From the NCBI GenBank assembly GCA_964353115.1, contig CAYGUI010000015.1, forward strand, positions 1 to 27,900: a DNA stretch of 27,900 bases. The letters run 5' to 3'. Below, one piece after another: positions 7,595-14,859 of this stretch; positions within the stretch are counted from its first letter, which is position 1, and every line of letters starts with the position of its first letter. This stretch comes from CAYGUI01 sp964353115. GTDB taxonomy: Bacteria; Pseudomonadota; Gammaproteobacteria; JAGOUU01. The notes under the pieces are model-generated. The model was not told the origin of the DNA. It did not search any database and saw only the letters and a list, made by a program, of their open reading frames with translations. The translations under genes and the position numbers were made by a program.

Positions 7595-9646
7595 ATGTTG
7601 CGACGGACGTTTAAATTTTTGCTCTATTTTCCTTTAGTATTAATAATAATTTTTTACATAGCTATATATACAGCGACATATTTTATTGATATAAATGACT
7701 ATAAATCAGATATACAAAACAAATTAAACGAATTAGATAAAGGAACTTTTGTATTGAATGGTAGATTATCTTGGGTGCGGTTTCCATCAATTGGTATTGA
7801 AGTTCAAGATATGAATTATGATTCAAATAAAACACTGCCGTTAGATGCCAACTTTTCTTCTAAAAATATTATTTTAGGTGTTAATCCATTAGTTTTGTTA
7901 TTTGGAGAAGTAAATATTAGCAAAATGTATTTTGATAATTTAAAGCTCAATGTTATTTTGCCGGATGAAAAAGAAGAACAAAAAAATCAGCCAGAAATTA
8001 AATCAGAATCTCAACTAAAAATAACTTACCCGCTTCATAAAAATCCAATAGGACCATGGGTGCGTCTCTCTATTTCTGATTATGCTGTTCGTGATTTAGA
8101 TTTAAAAATTACTATAAAAGGCAAAACTCACGAAATTAATAATTTAAATTTAGAAGGAGATAGTCTGCGAATTACCGATGTAATAACTCTAAATAAATTT
8201 TCTGTTAGGTTAAAGGAAATTAAAGCTGGGGATTTAGTAATTAATGATATTAGTACGGATCTTAAAGTTACTAAGGATAGATTAAGGCTAGATCATTTTA
8301 GATTTTTTGTATTTGGATCAAAATTTGAAGTAGGTGTAGAGAGTGAGCTTAGTCATGAAAATTTTAGCTGGAAAATAAATTCTATTATAGAAAATTTAGA
8401 TTTAAATAAAGTTAAAAAAGATTTAAAAATTGACCTGCCGGCATCTGGAATAATTAATACTAAATTAGATTTACATTCTCGTGGTCTTGAGATTGGTAAG
8501 GTTATTGATAACCTAGAGCTTAATGGTGAATTTTATTCTGATAATCTCACTGTTGGTAAAAATATAAATTTGGGAAAAACAGCAGTTTATTATTCTTTTA
8601 AAAATAATACGTTATCGTTAGATAAATTAGATATTCCAAAATTAAATTCTAAATTTGATATTAAATTTAATTTAAAAAATATTGATCTTAATAATTTAGA
8701 TCTTCTTACTTGGCATGGTAATTATAATATGTCTATAGACTTCGATAGCATATCAAAAGTAATTAATAAGCCAGACTTAGCTCGTGGGAAAATTAATATA
8801 CTTGGAGATTTTAGCGGTCGAGGTGTTTCAGAAGATGATGTATTAAATAGCCTAGAATCTTCCAGTAATATAACTTCTGATGAATTATATTTAGTGCAAG
8901 AAAATATAAAATCCATTGATACTGATATTAGGTTTAAAAATAGACAAGGCTTTGTAGATATAAATTTTAAACCACTTGGCGGTAATCTTAGATTTATTTC
9001 AAATGTAAATCTTGCAGATAAGGCAGATCCTAAAATAAAAACAATATTTAGAATTAATAATATAGATATTAATCCATATATGCAGGTTTTATCTGATTTA
9101 TCAGATACACGTGGATTTTTAAATGTAGACATTGCATTACGTACTTCTGGTGCAAAAACTAAAGATATGATAAAAAATTTAGATGGTTTTATAAAAGTTA
9201 ATATAAAAGATTTTTGGATGAAAGATGTTAAATTATCATTATTATTAACAGGAGCAAGTGGTGGCTCTTTTGGTCGCGCTTCAGCAGATTTAACCAATTT
9301 ATTTGCGAGCAATATATTTCGTCATTTTAGTTTCAATGCAGTTATAGAAAAGGGCGTTTTTAAAGACGACTTTCAAATGCTCGGCGATAATTTTGATCTG
9401 GTTGCTAAGGGTGATATTGATTTAGTTAACGAAAGATTTGTTGATAAATATAAAGTATTTTTAAAGCAAAAAAAACGTGGGCTTATAACAGAAGGTCCGA
9501 CGGAGGAGCCAATTCCTTTGTTGGAATGTGGCGGTAAATTTAGTAACATACTGTGTATTCCATCTCCCGATTCTGACCTTTTTCCTTGTGGCAAAAAGCC
9601 AAAGCAGGATGGTGGTAGTGGTAAAACGAGAAGTATGGTTTTTTAG
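7595..9646 (+). CDS. asmA: AsmA family outer-membrane biogenesis protein
   Basis: The protein has 683 residues. One N-terminal membrane helix (about 8–29) is followed by the AsmA signature region (DINDYKSDIQNKLNE, then GRLSWVRFPSIGIEVQDM). A long beta-repeat periplasmic body follows, then the C-terminal AsmA-2 region (around LRTSGAKTKDMIKNLDGFIKV). AsmA-like proteins are related to the N-terminal region of Vps13-type lipid-transfer bridges and affect outer-membrane phospholipid homeostasis. The C-terminus ends in a Cys/Pro/Lys-rich tail with the spaced cysteines ECGG, LCIPSP and FPCGKK, which I do not recognise from better-known AsmA proteins. yggX follows after 8 nt. In Pseudomonas-type genomes mutY lies between the two genes; here it is absent. 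Confidence 0.9.
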   Translation: MLRRTFKFLLYFPLVLIIIFYIAIYTATYFIDINDYKSDIQNKLNELDKGTFVLNGRLSWVRFPSIGIEVQDMNYDSNKTLPLDANFSSKNIILGVNPLVLLFGEVNISKMYFDNLKLNVILPDEKEEQKNQPEIKSESQLKITYPLHKNPIGPWVRLSISDYAVRDLDLKITIKGKTHEINNLNLEGDSLRITDVITLNKFSVRLKEIKAGDLVINDISTDLKVTKDRLRLDHFRFFVFGSKFEVGVESELSHENFSWKINSIIENLDLNKVKKDLKIDLPASGIINTKLDLHSRGLEIGKVIDNLELNGEFYSDNLTVGKNINLGKTAVYYSFKNNTLSLDKLDIPKLNSKFDIKFNLKNIDLNNLDLLTWHGNYNMSIDFDSISKVINKPDLARGKINILGDFSGRGVSEDDVLNSLESSSNITSDELYLVQENIKSIDTDIRFKNRQGFVDINFKPLGGNLRFISNVNLADKADPKIKTIFRINNIDINPYMQVLSDLSDTRGFLNVDIALRTSGAKTKDMIKNLDGFIKVNIKDFWMKDVKLSLLLTGASGGSFGRASADLTNLFASNIFRHFSFNAVIEKGVFKDDFQMLGDNFDLVAKGDIDLVNERFVDKYKVFLKQKKRGLITEGPTEEPIPLLECGGKFSNILCIPSPDSDLFPCGKKPKQDGGSGKTRSMVF

Positions 9647-9654
9647 GATTAAAT

Positions 9655-9888
9655 ATGACAAGAACAGTATTTTGTAAAAAATTAAAAAAAGAAGCTGAGG
9701 GCTTAAATCGCGCTCCGTGGCCAGGAGAGCTTGGAAAGAGAATTTATGACAATATTTCTAAGGAGGCTTGGAGTATGTGGTTGAATCAGCAAACTATTCT
9801 GATCAATGAATATAAATTAAGTTCGCTTGATTCTAAAGATCGGGAATTTTTAGCCCGCGAAATGGAGAAGTTTCTTTTTCCTGAATAA
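9655..9888 (+). CDS. yggX: YggX-like Fe(II) trafficking / oxidative damage protection protein
   Basis: The protein has 77 residues with the diagnostic pattern RTVFCKKLKKEAEGL, then PWPGELGKRIYDNISKEAW, then QTILINEYKLS. The conserved cysteine is near the N-terminus (Cys7). Enterobacterial YggX is about 91 residues; here the protein stops right after the conserved FLF segment, lacking the variable tail. The family protects Fe–S enzymes from oxidation and has been proposed to shuttle ferrous iron. An AGGA motif in the asmA stop region gives a good ribosome binding site, so it is co-transcribed with asmA. tRNA-Phe, with its own promoter, follows. Confidence 0.93.
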   Translation: MTRTVFCKKLKKEAEGLNRAPWPGELGKRIYDNISKEAWSMWLNQQTILINEYKLSSLDSKDREFLAREMEKFLFPE

Positions 9889-9892
9889 ATGA

Positions 9893-9921
9893 TTGACATA
9901 ACAAGCGATATATTGTTTAAT
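9893..9921 (+). promoter_or_regulatory. tRNA-Phe promoter
   Basis: A consensus -35 TTGACA (9893–9898) and a -10 TTTAAT (9916–9921) are separated by 17 nt, and the tRNA starts 20 nt after the -10 box. This is the closest match to a consensus sigma-70 promoter that I see in the window, as expected for a stable RNA gene. Confidence 0.7.
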
Positions 9922-9930
9922 GCTTGTTAT
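9898..9930. promoter_or_regulatory. Perfect 9-bp inverted repeat over the tRNA-Phe promoter
   Basis: ATAACAAGC (9898–9906) and GCTTGTTAT (9922–9930) are exact reverse complements separated by 15 nt. The left arm touches the -35 box and the right arm covers the predicted transcription start, just after the -10 box. The placement suggests an operator, although a weak hairpin at the end of the yggX transcript is also possible. Confidence 0.45.
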
Positions 9931-9941
9931 CTCTTAGGGAT

Positions 9942-10017
<76 letters not shown>

Positions 10018-10036
10018 TTCAATTTATTATCATCTG

Positions 10037-10045
10037 TGTTAGAAT
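10037..10045 (+). promoter_or_regulatory. Possible extended -10 promoter of ppiB
   Basis: TGTTAGAAT matches an extended -10 element (TG, one base, then TAGAAT). It lies about 36 nt before the ppiB ATG, and GGAG at 10071–10074 provides a well-spaced ribosome binding site. No clear -35 box is seen; read-through from the tRNA is also possible. Confidence 0.35.
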
Positions 10046-10081
10046 TGACGTTTTTAAAGTAAATAACTTTGGAGCATTAAT

Positions 10082-10579
10082 ATGAGCACAGCTATTATCA
10101 AAACTAATCTTGGCGATATAACTGTAAAATTAGATACTGAAAATACGCCAGAAACTTGTGCAAATTTCACTCAATATGCCAAAGATGGGCATTACGACAA
10201 TACTTTATTTCACCGCGTTATCGCTGGTTTTATGATTCAAGGCGGCGGTTTAAATCCTGATTTATCACAAAAAGAAACAAAAAAACCTGTTAAAAATGAA
10301 GCTGATAAAGGTGGTAAAAATAAGACTGGAACTATCGCAATGGCCCGCACTTCTGATCCGCATTCGGCTACTTCGCAATTTTTCATTAATGTAAACAATA
10401 ATGACTTTTTAAATTTCAAATCACCAACTGAAGCTGGGTGGGGTTATTGCGTTTTTGGTGAAGTAACAGATGGAATTGATGTAGTTGATAAAATTAAAAG
10501 TGTGAAAACTACGACTAAATCTTATCATCAAGATGTTCCTGTTGAAGATGTTGTTATTGAAAAAATTGAAATTATTTAG
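10082..10579 (+). CDS. ppiB: Cytoplasmic peptidyl-prolyl cis–trans isomerase B (cyclophilin)
   Basis: The protein has 165 residues, close to E. coli PpiB, with no signal peptide, so it should be cytoplasmic. The cyclophilin active-site segments are intact: FHRVIAGFMIQGGG (from residue 43, catalytic Arg45) and ATSQFFINVNNNDFLNF. The domain starts at residue 3 and fills the whole protein. It catalyses proline isomerisation during protein folding. The start is supported by GGAG 7 nt upstream. A SnoaL-like gene follows after 33 nt and may be in the same transcript. Confidence 0.95.
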   Translation: MSTAIIKTNLGDITVKLDTENTPETCANFTQYAKDGHYDNTLFHRVIAGFMIQGGGLNPDLSQKETKKPVKNEADKGGKNKTGTIAMARTSDPHSATSQFFINVNNNDFLNFKSPTEAGWGYCVFGEVTDGIDVVDKIKSVKTTTKSYHQDVPVEDVVIEKIEII

Positions 10580-10612
10580 GCATAAAAATTGGCACAAAAG
10601 GTATAAATATAT

Positions 10613-11005
10613 ATGAAATTAATAAATATTATAAATAATTTTCAACAAGCAGCTTGGCATGATAAAAATTTAGAATTATTGTCTGACTTTGTTGCTGAAA
10701 ATGTAGTTTTGCATAGCTCGCAAAAAGAAACAAAAGGACTTGATGCTTTAAAAAGTATTTTTTCTGAGTGGATTAGTGCATTTCCTGATTTAAAAGTTTA
10801 TTTTTATGATGTTTATGCATCAGGCGATAAAATAGTAAGCCAATGGAATGCAGAGGGCACGCATTCTGGAGTATTCAAAAACATTAATCCGACTGATAAA
10901 AAGGTTAAATATTCAGGCTGCACGATTTATAAGGTCAAAGATAACAAAATAGTTGAATATTGGTCTTATGTTAATGTTGACGCTATTTTAGAGCAAATTA
11001 ATTGA
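10613..11005 (+). CDS. SnoaL-like / NTF2-fold protein
   Basis: The protein has 130 residues and fills one SnoaL-like (NTF2 superfamily) domain. An N-terminal helix with AAWHDKNLELLSDFVAENVVLH precedes GLDALKSIFSEWISAFPDLKV and the strand-rich C-terminus VSQWNAEGTHSGVF followed by KIVEYWSYVNVDAILEQ. The pattern fits the ester-cyclase-like SnoaL group, but most stand-alone members have no known substrate and none can be assigned. The fold is small and soluble with no signal peptide. It sits 33 nt after ppiB with an AAAAGG-like ribosome binding site. Confidence 0.75.
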   Translation: MKLINIINNFQQAAWHDKNLELLSDFVAENVVLHSSQKETKGLDALKSIFSEWISAFPDLKVYFYDVYASGDKIVSQWNAEGTHSGVFKNINPTDKKVKYSGCTIYKVKDNKIVEYWSYVNVDAILEQIN

Positions 11006-11072
11006 GTTTAAATAAAAGATCCTGGCCCCTTTTTCATTTTGATTTTTTTGCATTGTGCTAAGCTCTAAATAA

Positions 11073-11078
11073 TATAAT
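11073..11078 (+). promoter_or_regulatory. Predicted -10 box of the FUSC gene
   Basis: Consensus TATAAT 13 nt before the ATG at 11092, with TTGCAT (11048–11053) upstream at a long 19-nt spacing. The leader would be only about 7 nt and shows no Shine–Dalgarno motif. Confidence 0.35.
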
Positions 11079-11091
11079 TATACAAAATGAT

Positions 11092-12471
11092 ATGCCAGAA
11101 ATTAGCCCTTCACTATATCGAGCCTTATTATTTTTAATTCCCACAAGCATAGCCGTTGTCATATCTTTTATTCTAAAGTCTAATTTATTATGGGCATTAT
11201 GGTTTTGCTATGCAACGGCATTTTCTGGATTTGGATTAAATGGTGAAACTAGGTTAGAGCAATTATATTATTTTCTTAAATTTACTATAGCTGGTATTTT
11301 TCTTATAACTGTAGGATTTTACTTGCATGAGTATTTGAATGATTCTTGGTGGATTTTTTGTCTTGGTCTTTTGGTCACAATGTTTTTGTGTTTTTATACA
11401 ATAGCAATGATTAGCCAGTTGTCTATAGCAGCGCCTATTTTAGTTTATTTGTTAATAATGCCAATAAGCTTTAAATCAAGTTTAGTAGTTGAAATGCTAA
11501 TCCCATTTGTATGTGGTTGTATTTTGACAGTACTTTCATCATATTTATTGCCACTTCATCGTAGTCCATATTTAGTTTCTGAAATAGATAAATATTTAGT
11601 GATTAGATATTTTAGAATATCCTGTGCTATAGCAATAGTGATATTTATAAGTTCTTTATTAAAATTATCCCACCCAACGTGGGCCGCTCTTACAGTATTA
11701 GTTGTAAGTCAGGGTACGCTTGGTAGCACTATTAGAAAGGCCGCAGAGAGATTTGTTGGCACTATGCTTGGTATTTTAGTTGGAGTGCCAGTTGGGATGT
11801 ATATTTTTCATCCCCATGAATATGCTAGATTTTTAATAGTTTTAATGTTTTTTATAGCCTATTGGATTGGCAATAAATTTTATTATCTAGCAGTATTTTT
11901 ATTTACAGTGAGCCTGTGCGGGTTATTTTTCTTATTATCATCAAATAATGCTGCACTAGTACCATTTATGTTAGAAAGATTAGCTGAAACTGTCTTAGGT
12001 GTTATAACTATTATATTTTTGGAATTAACAATTTTGCCATTTAGTATTGCTCAAATTATTCAAAAAGATAAAGCGCAATACTGGAATTATATTGTAGCGG
12101 CTGTTAGATCTGATAATTCTCAGGATTTTACAAAGTACTATGAAAAGGCAAAAAAATTATTAGAAAAATCTAAAAAAGATTTTAAAGAGTATAGATATGA
12201 GCCAGCGGGGATTTTATCTGGTAAGTATCAACGTGGAATGTACTATTTATCAGTTTTCATAAAATTTAATAATTTGCTTTTTGTATATTATAAAAATGAC
12301 AAATTAACTGAAGGTTTGAAAAAATATTTGCTAGATTTAGCAGAAAAGTTTGCTGTTGTTTATGATAAAGAAAATATTTATAAATTAGAAAAGATAAAAA
12401 ATCCGCCAGAAGAAATTGTAGGTACGGAATTATTTGAGGTAATTAAAGAAATGAGAGATATTTACCCCTAA
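11092..12471 (+). CDS. FUSC family inner-membrane protein
   Basis: The protein has 459 residues. The N-terminal half contains several hydrophobic segments (about 10–155), followed by a charged linker. A second membrane block then carries the FUSC-2 signature (SHPTWAALTVLVVSQGTLGS, then TIRKAAERFVGTMLGILVGV), and a charged cytoplasmic C-terminal region (about 325–459) follows. The family includes AaeB-type aromatic-acid efflux proteins and fusaric-acid resistance proteins. This member is shorter than AaeB (about 655 residues), so the substrate is open. The stop codon overlaps the ATG of the next, frameshifted, small gene (TAATG). Confidence 0.8.
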   Translation: MPEISPSLYRALLFLIPTSIAVVISFILKSNLLWALWFCYATAFSGFGLNGETRLEQLYYFLKFTIAGIFLITVGFYLHEYLNDSWWIFCLGLLVTMFLCFYTIAMISQLSIAAPILVYLLIMPISFKSSLVVEMLIPFVCGCILTVLSSYLLPLHRSPYLVSEIDKYLVIRYFRISCAIAIVIFISSLLKLSHPTWAALTVLVVSQGTLGSTIRKAAERFVGTMLGILVGVPVGMYIFHPHEYARFLIVLMFFIAYWIGNKFYYLAVFLFTVSLCGLFFLLSSNNAALVPFMLERLAETVLGVITIIFLELTILPFSIAQIIQKDKAQYWNYIVAAVRSDNSQDFTKYYEKAKKLLEKSKKDFKEYRYEPAGILSGKYQRGMYYLSVFIKFNNLLFVYYKNDKLTEGLKKYLLDLAEKFAVVYDKENIYKLEKIKNPPEEIVGTELFEVIKEMRDIYP

Positions 12472-12783
12472 TGAAACAAAGCCAGCCAGGTTCCTTTTTC
12501 ACAAAAGCAACTTTCTCTTAACACATTAGATTTAGTTGGTGGCGGATTCTTTATTGTCTGCATTTCTAATTTAATTTCTTCCTTATTATTTAATAAAGAT
12601 GACGCTCAAACAGCTGGAAAATATATTATTACTGCTGGAACTTTTATTTGTTCGGTATATTTTTTACTTCAAGTTTATAAAATTTTTAAAGATAGATGTC
12701 TTCCAAATACACTTAGATTTAGAGGAATACAGCATGGCGCAAGCGCTGCAGGCAGTAGCTCCTCTCATAGGCCTTCTATGTAG
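12471..12783 (+). pseudogene. Frameshifted small membrane-protein gene after FUSC
   Basis: An ATG overlapping the FUSC stop (TAATG) opens 16 codons (MKQSQPGSFFTKATFS) that end at TAA 12519–12521. Omitting one T there joins the frame to an 87-codon stretch ending at TAG 12781. The joined product of about 103 residues has two hydrophobic helices, around LVGGGFFIVCISNLISSLLF and TAGTFICSVYFLLQVYKIF, with a DDAQTAGK turn between them. The second frame has no usable ATG of its own. I do not recognise the family. It is probably a two-helix membrane protein that has picked up a one-base insertion; a sequencing error is the alternative. A different frame in the same stretch is open from 12599 to 12814, but its composition is less protein-like. 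Confidence 0.45.
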
Positions 12784-12814
12784 CGTAATTAATACAATTA
12801 TAAGCCACCATTAA
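12734..12814 (+). CDS. Possible 26-residue hydrophobic peptide
   Basis: An ATG at 12734 preceded by an AGAGGA motif opens a 26-codon frame containing AQALQAVAPLIGLLCSVINTII, one potential membrane helix. It overlaps the end of the frameshifted gene in another frame and the stop of the convergent kinase gene by 4 nt. Support is limited to the ribosome binding site and hydrophobic composition; it may be chance. Confidence 0.2.
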   Translation: MAQALQAVAPLIGLLCSVINTIISHH

Positions 12815-12824
12815 AAATGGTGGC
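12804..12824. terminator. Hairpin between convergent genes
   Basis: GCCACCATT (12804–12812) and AATGGTGGC (12816–12824) form a perfect 9-bp stem with a 3-nt loop. It sits on the stop codon of the kinase gene (minus) and after the FUSC region (plus). Neither side has a long T-tract, so it would be a weak bidirectional terminator or 3'-end stabiliser. Confidence 0.4.
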
Positions 12825-13704
12825 CGGATTTAAAAATATTATATAAACTTACCCATTTACTAGAATCAACATTATCTTCAACACACCAGGCAATAGCTAA
12901 AGCTAGTCTAACCAAGCACCATTTACGCAATCTATCTAGATTCAATTCAGATTTTTTAGCTATAAGGTTAATTCTGCTATGAAATAAATTTGATAAATTA
13001 TCAGAGTTTTCAATCTCGTTTTCACTTAAAAAATCAAAAGCAGCAACTTCAAATTCAGCTTCTCCAATAATTCCTTTTGGGTCTATTGAAATCCAGGAAT
13101 TGCCATTTTGTAAAATATTATCAAGATGCAAATCTCCGTGTAATAAAATTTTATTGGTTTGTGATTCACATAATTCTAATCCTAATTTTTCGATTTTTTC
13201 TGATAATCCAACAGGTAATTTAGAGCTATCGACTCTGTCAAAAACTTTGAGCCATTTTTTAATTTCAGGAAAATTTTGAACTGATGGAGTAGGTGAGCTA
13301 TGAAGATTTTTTACATTTTTTATATATTCATCCATAAGGTAATCCAAGTTACTTTGTACGCGACATTCCTTCATGGTAGATCCAGGTCGAGCTTGTTCAA
13401 GTAAAATGGCATGATATTTAGTATTATGATCTAATAATTTAACAGCTCCATGGCCATGAAAATGCTCAAGAGACTTAGTCTCACCAATAATTAATTGCTC
13501 ATCACAACTAATTTTGACTACCACAGGATCTTGATTATTTTGTATAGCTTTTATGACATAATTAAATGTCATGTTATTTACGGGCTTAATTTCTGTTATA
13601 TTCCAAGTATCTGCAAGTTCTTCAACAATTTCTGGCAATTTTTTAAACCAAACTTCACCTTTGTCTTTAAATAAATTTATGATATTTGATTCTAGTGTTT
13701 TCAT
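12811..13704 (-). CDS. APH(6)-like aminoglycoside/hydroxyurea kinase family protein
   Basis: The protein has 297 residues with a protein-kinase-like fold. VVVKIS contains the candidate ATP-binding Lys (64). LLEQARPG (102–108) is the hinge. HGDLHLDN (189–196) is the catalytic loop with its Asp, and SIDPKGIIGEAEFE (from 206) is the metal-binding motif typical of the aminoglycoside 6-phosphotransferase / hydroxyurea kinase family. The catalytic residues look intact. Such chromosomal homologues often have unknown natural substrates, so resistance should not be assumed. It stands alone on the minus strand, ends on a hairpin, and has a palindromic repeat in its upstream region. No Shine–Dalgarno sequence is seen before the ATG. 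Confidence 0.8.
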   Translation of the reverse strand: MKTLESNIINLFKDKGEVWFKKLPEIVEELADTWNITEIKPVNNMTFNYVIKAIQNNQDPVVVKISCDEQLIIGETKSLEHFHGHGAVKLLDHNTKYHAILLEQARPGSTMKECRVQSNLDYLMDEYIKNVKNLHSSPTPSVQNFPEIKKWLKVFDRVDSSKLPVGLSEKIEKLGLELCESQTNKILLHGDLHLDNILQNGNSWISIDPKGIIGEAEFEVAAFDFLSENEIENSDNLSNLFHSRINLIAKKSELNLDRLRKWCLVRLALAIAWCVEDNVDSSKWVSLYNIFKSGHHF

Positions 13705-13791
13705 AATTAAACTTTACCATTTTTAACGAATCCGGGATATTTTTTAACGGTATAAATAAAATTCCTGATACCGTCATCCTTAACTTCATTG

Positions 13792-13819
13792 CTGGATGCC
13801 CGCCTGCGCGGGCATGACG
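13792..13819 (+). repeat. GC-rich palindromic repeat, copy 2
   Basis: Stem ATGCCCGC (13796–13803) with GCGGGCAT (13808–13815), loop CTGC. Relative to the other copies the third stem pair is G–C instead of T–A, a compensatory double change. An extra CGTCAT at 13772–13777 can pair with ATGACG at 13814–13819, so an alternative longer fold exists. It lies 6 nt beyond the stop of the secreted-protein gene and 88 nt before the kinase start. Confidence 0.85.
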
Positions 13820-13825
13820 CGAGAG

Positions 13826-14764
13826 CTACTGATACAAAATAAACAACGGTTTTGGCTTTAACTTCAGAATTTCATTAGGCTGCATAATCCTGCCGTTGTT
13901 CCAAGTATCATTGTGATAAAAGACCTTAAATCCCGTAAATTGTACAGGCTCATCCTGTATAACTATTTTATAAGTCTTTTTCTTATTATTAGGTTTTCCC
14001 CAACCATCCATCTCAATAACAACCTGTACCTCTGGAATAATTAAAATATCCTGATGATTAGTTAACATCGGTTTGGTGAAGCGATGAATAACTAATATTT
14101 TGGGAGGTAAATTGTATTTGCGTACTAAATTCCCAAGATACTTCACGGCATAATTAATTTCTTTAGCATCCATAGTACCAATAGTTTTCCCAGGTATTTT
14201 GCCATTTTTCATAGCAAACTCTGGATCAAGTGCTAAGTGAACTCGCGGATCTTTTAAGTACTGATCAAGAAGGGGAATTTCCTCTTTTAATGTGCTTAAG
14301 CCAGGTTGAATATCTAAAAATACTAACCCATTGATTTCCTCTGCAAGACTGATCAGCTCTAATAATTGGGCGCTAGGCTCCCTATAAATGTATTTTCCAT
14401 TAGAAGTTGGGGCATTTTGGGCCATGACGGTTACGTAGTCAAAAGCGGGTATTACGGGGGTGTTAGGGTCGGCTAATTCCCACTTTTCGACTTCTTCCAA
14501 TAACATGTTAACCATCTGATCTCTTGGATATTCTCCAATAACCCCAGAGCGTTTGGCGCGAAAATTGCCATAATATGCGACAATTCTGTTTTTAGGTAAT
14601 AAAGCCTTGTTATTGGTTTTATAAGTGCTTTTTTGTATAGAGTCTGCAGCAGTATGTTTCTTACCAATAGCTATTTTGCTGGGTAGAAAAACTGCAAAAA
14701 GAAGGACAACGATAGATGTCAGTTTGCGTAACTTGTTGTTATTATTCTTATATTTATACTGCAT
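13826..14764 (-). CDS. Secreted conserved protein of unknown function
   Basis: I place the start at the ATG at 14764 (312 residues). From there the protein begins MQYKYKNNNNKLRKL followed by a hydrophobic core (TSIVVLLFAVFLPSKIAIG), a good signal peptide. An in-frame ATG at 14866 would overlap the divergent yhiN start and hide that signal. The mature part has a repetitive strand–helix pattern with motifs RIVAYYGNFRAKRSGVIGEYP, LVFLDIQPGLSTLKEEIP, HLALDPEFAM, VIHRFT, VIEMDGWG and GFKVFYHNDT. The spacing suggests a TIM-barrel-like exported protein, possibly glycosidase-like with conserved Asp/Glu residues. I recall similar hypothetical proteins in other bacteria but no characterised one. A palindromic repeat follows the stop. 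Confidence 0.75.
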   Translation of the reverse strand: MQYKYKNNNNKLRKLTSIVVLLFAVFLPSKIAIGKKHTAADSIQKSTYKTNNKALLPKNRIVAYYGNFRAKRSGVIGEYPRDQMVNMLLEEVEKWELADPNTPVIPAFDYVTVMAQNAPTSNGKYIYREPSAQLLELISLAEEINGLVFLDIQPGLSTLKEEIPLLDQYLKDPRVHLALDPEFAMKNGKIPGKTIGTMDAKEINYAVKYLGNLVRKYNLPPKILVIHRFTKPMLTNHQDILIIPEVQVVIEMDGWGKPNNKKKTYKIVIQDEPVQFTGFKVFYHNDTWNNGRIMQPNEILKLKPKPLFILYQ

Positions 14765-14844
14765 AAAAGGATTTTTATTACTACTAAACCCTAATATAAG
14801 TATAGTATATTTATCTAACTTATAAAGAAAATCGCTTGTTTTAG

Positions 14845-14853
14845 TGATATAAT
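14845..14853 (+). promoter_or_regulatory. Extended -10 promoter of yhiN, leaderless geometry
   Basis: TGATATAAT forms an extended -10 element whose TATAAT (14848–14853) ends exactly 6 nt before the ATG at 14860. The expected transcription start is the A of the start codon. No Shine–Dalgarno motif could fit. Confidence 0.45.
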
Positions 14854-14859
14854 TTCGGG

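Noticed and set aside
11006..11050. T-rich stretch after the SnoaL-like gene as an intrinsic terminator
   Set aside because: No stable stem precedes the T residues.
12599..12814. Open frame of 71 codons after the FUSC gene
   Set aside because: Its composition (runs of L, F, K, I) is less protein-like than the overlapping frame that continues the TAATG-coupled gene. Only its last 26 codons have a ribosome binding site, and they are listed separately with low confidence.
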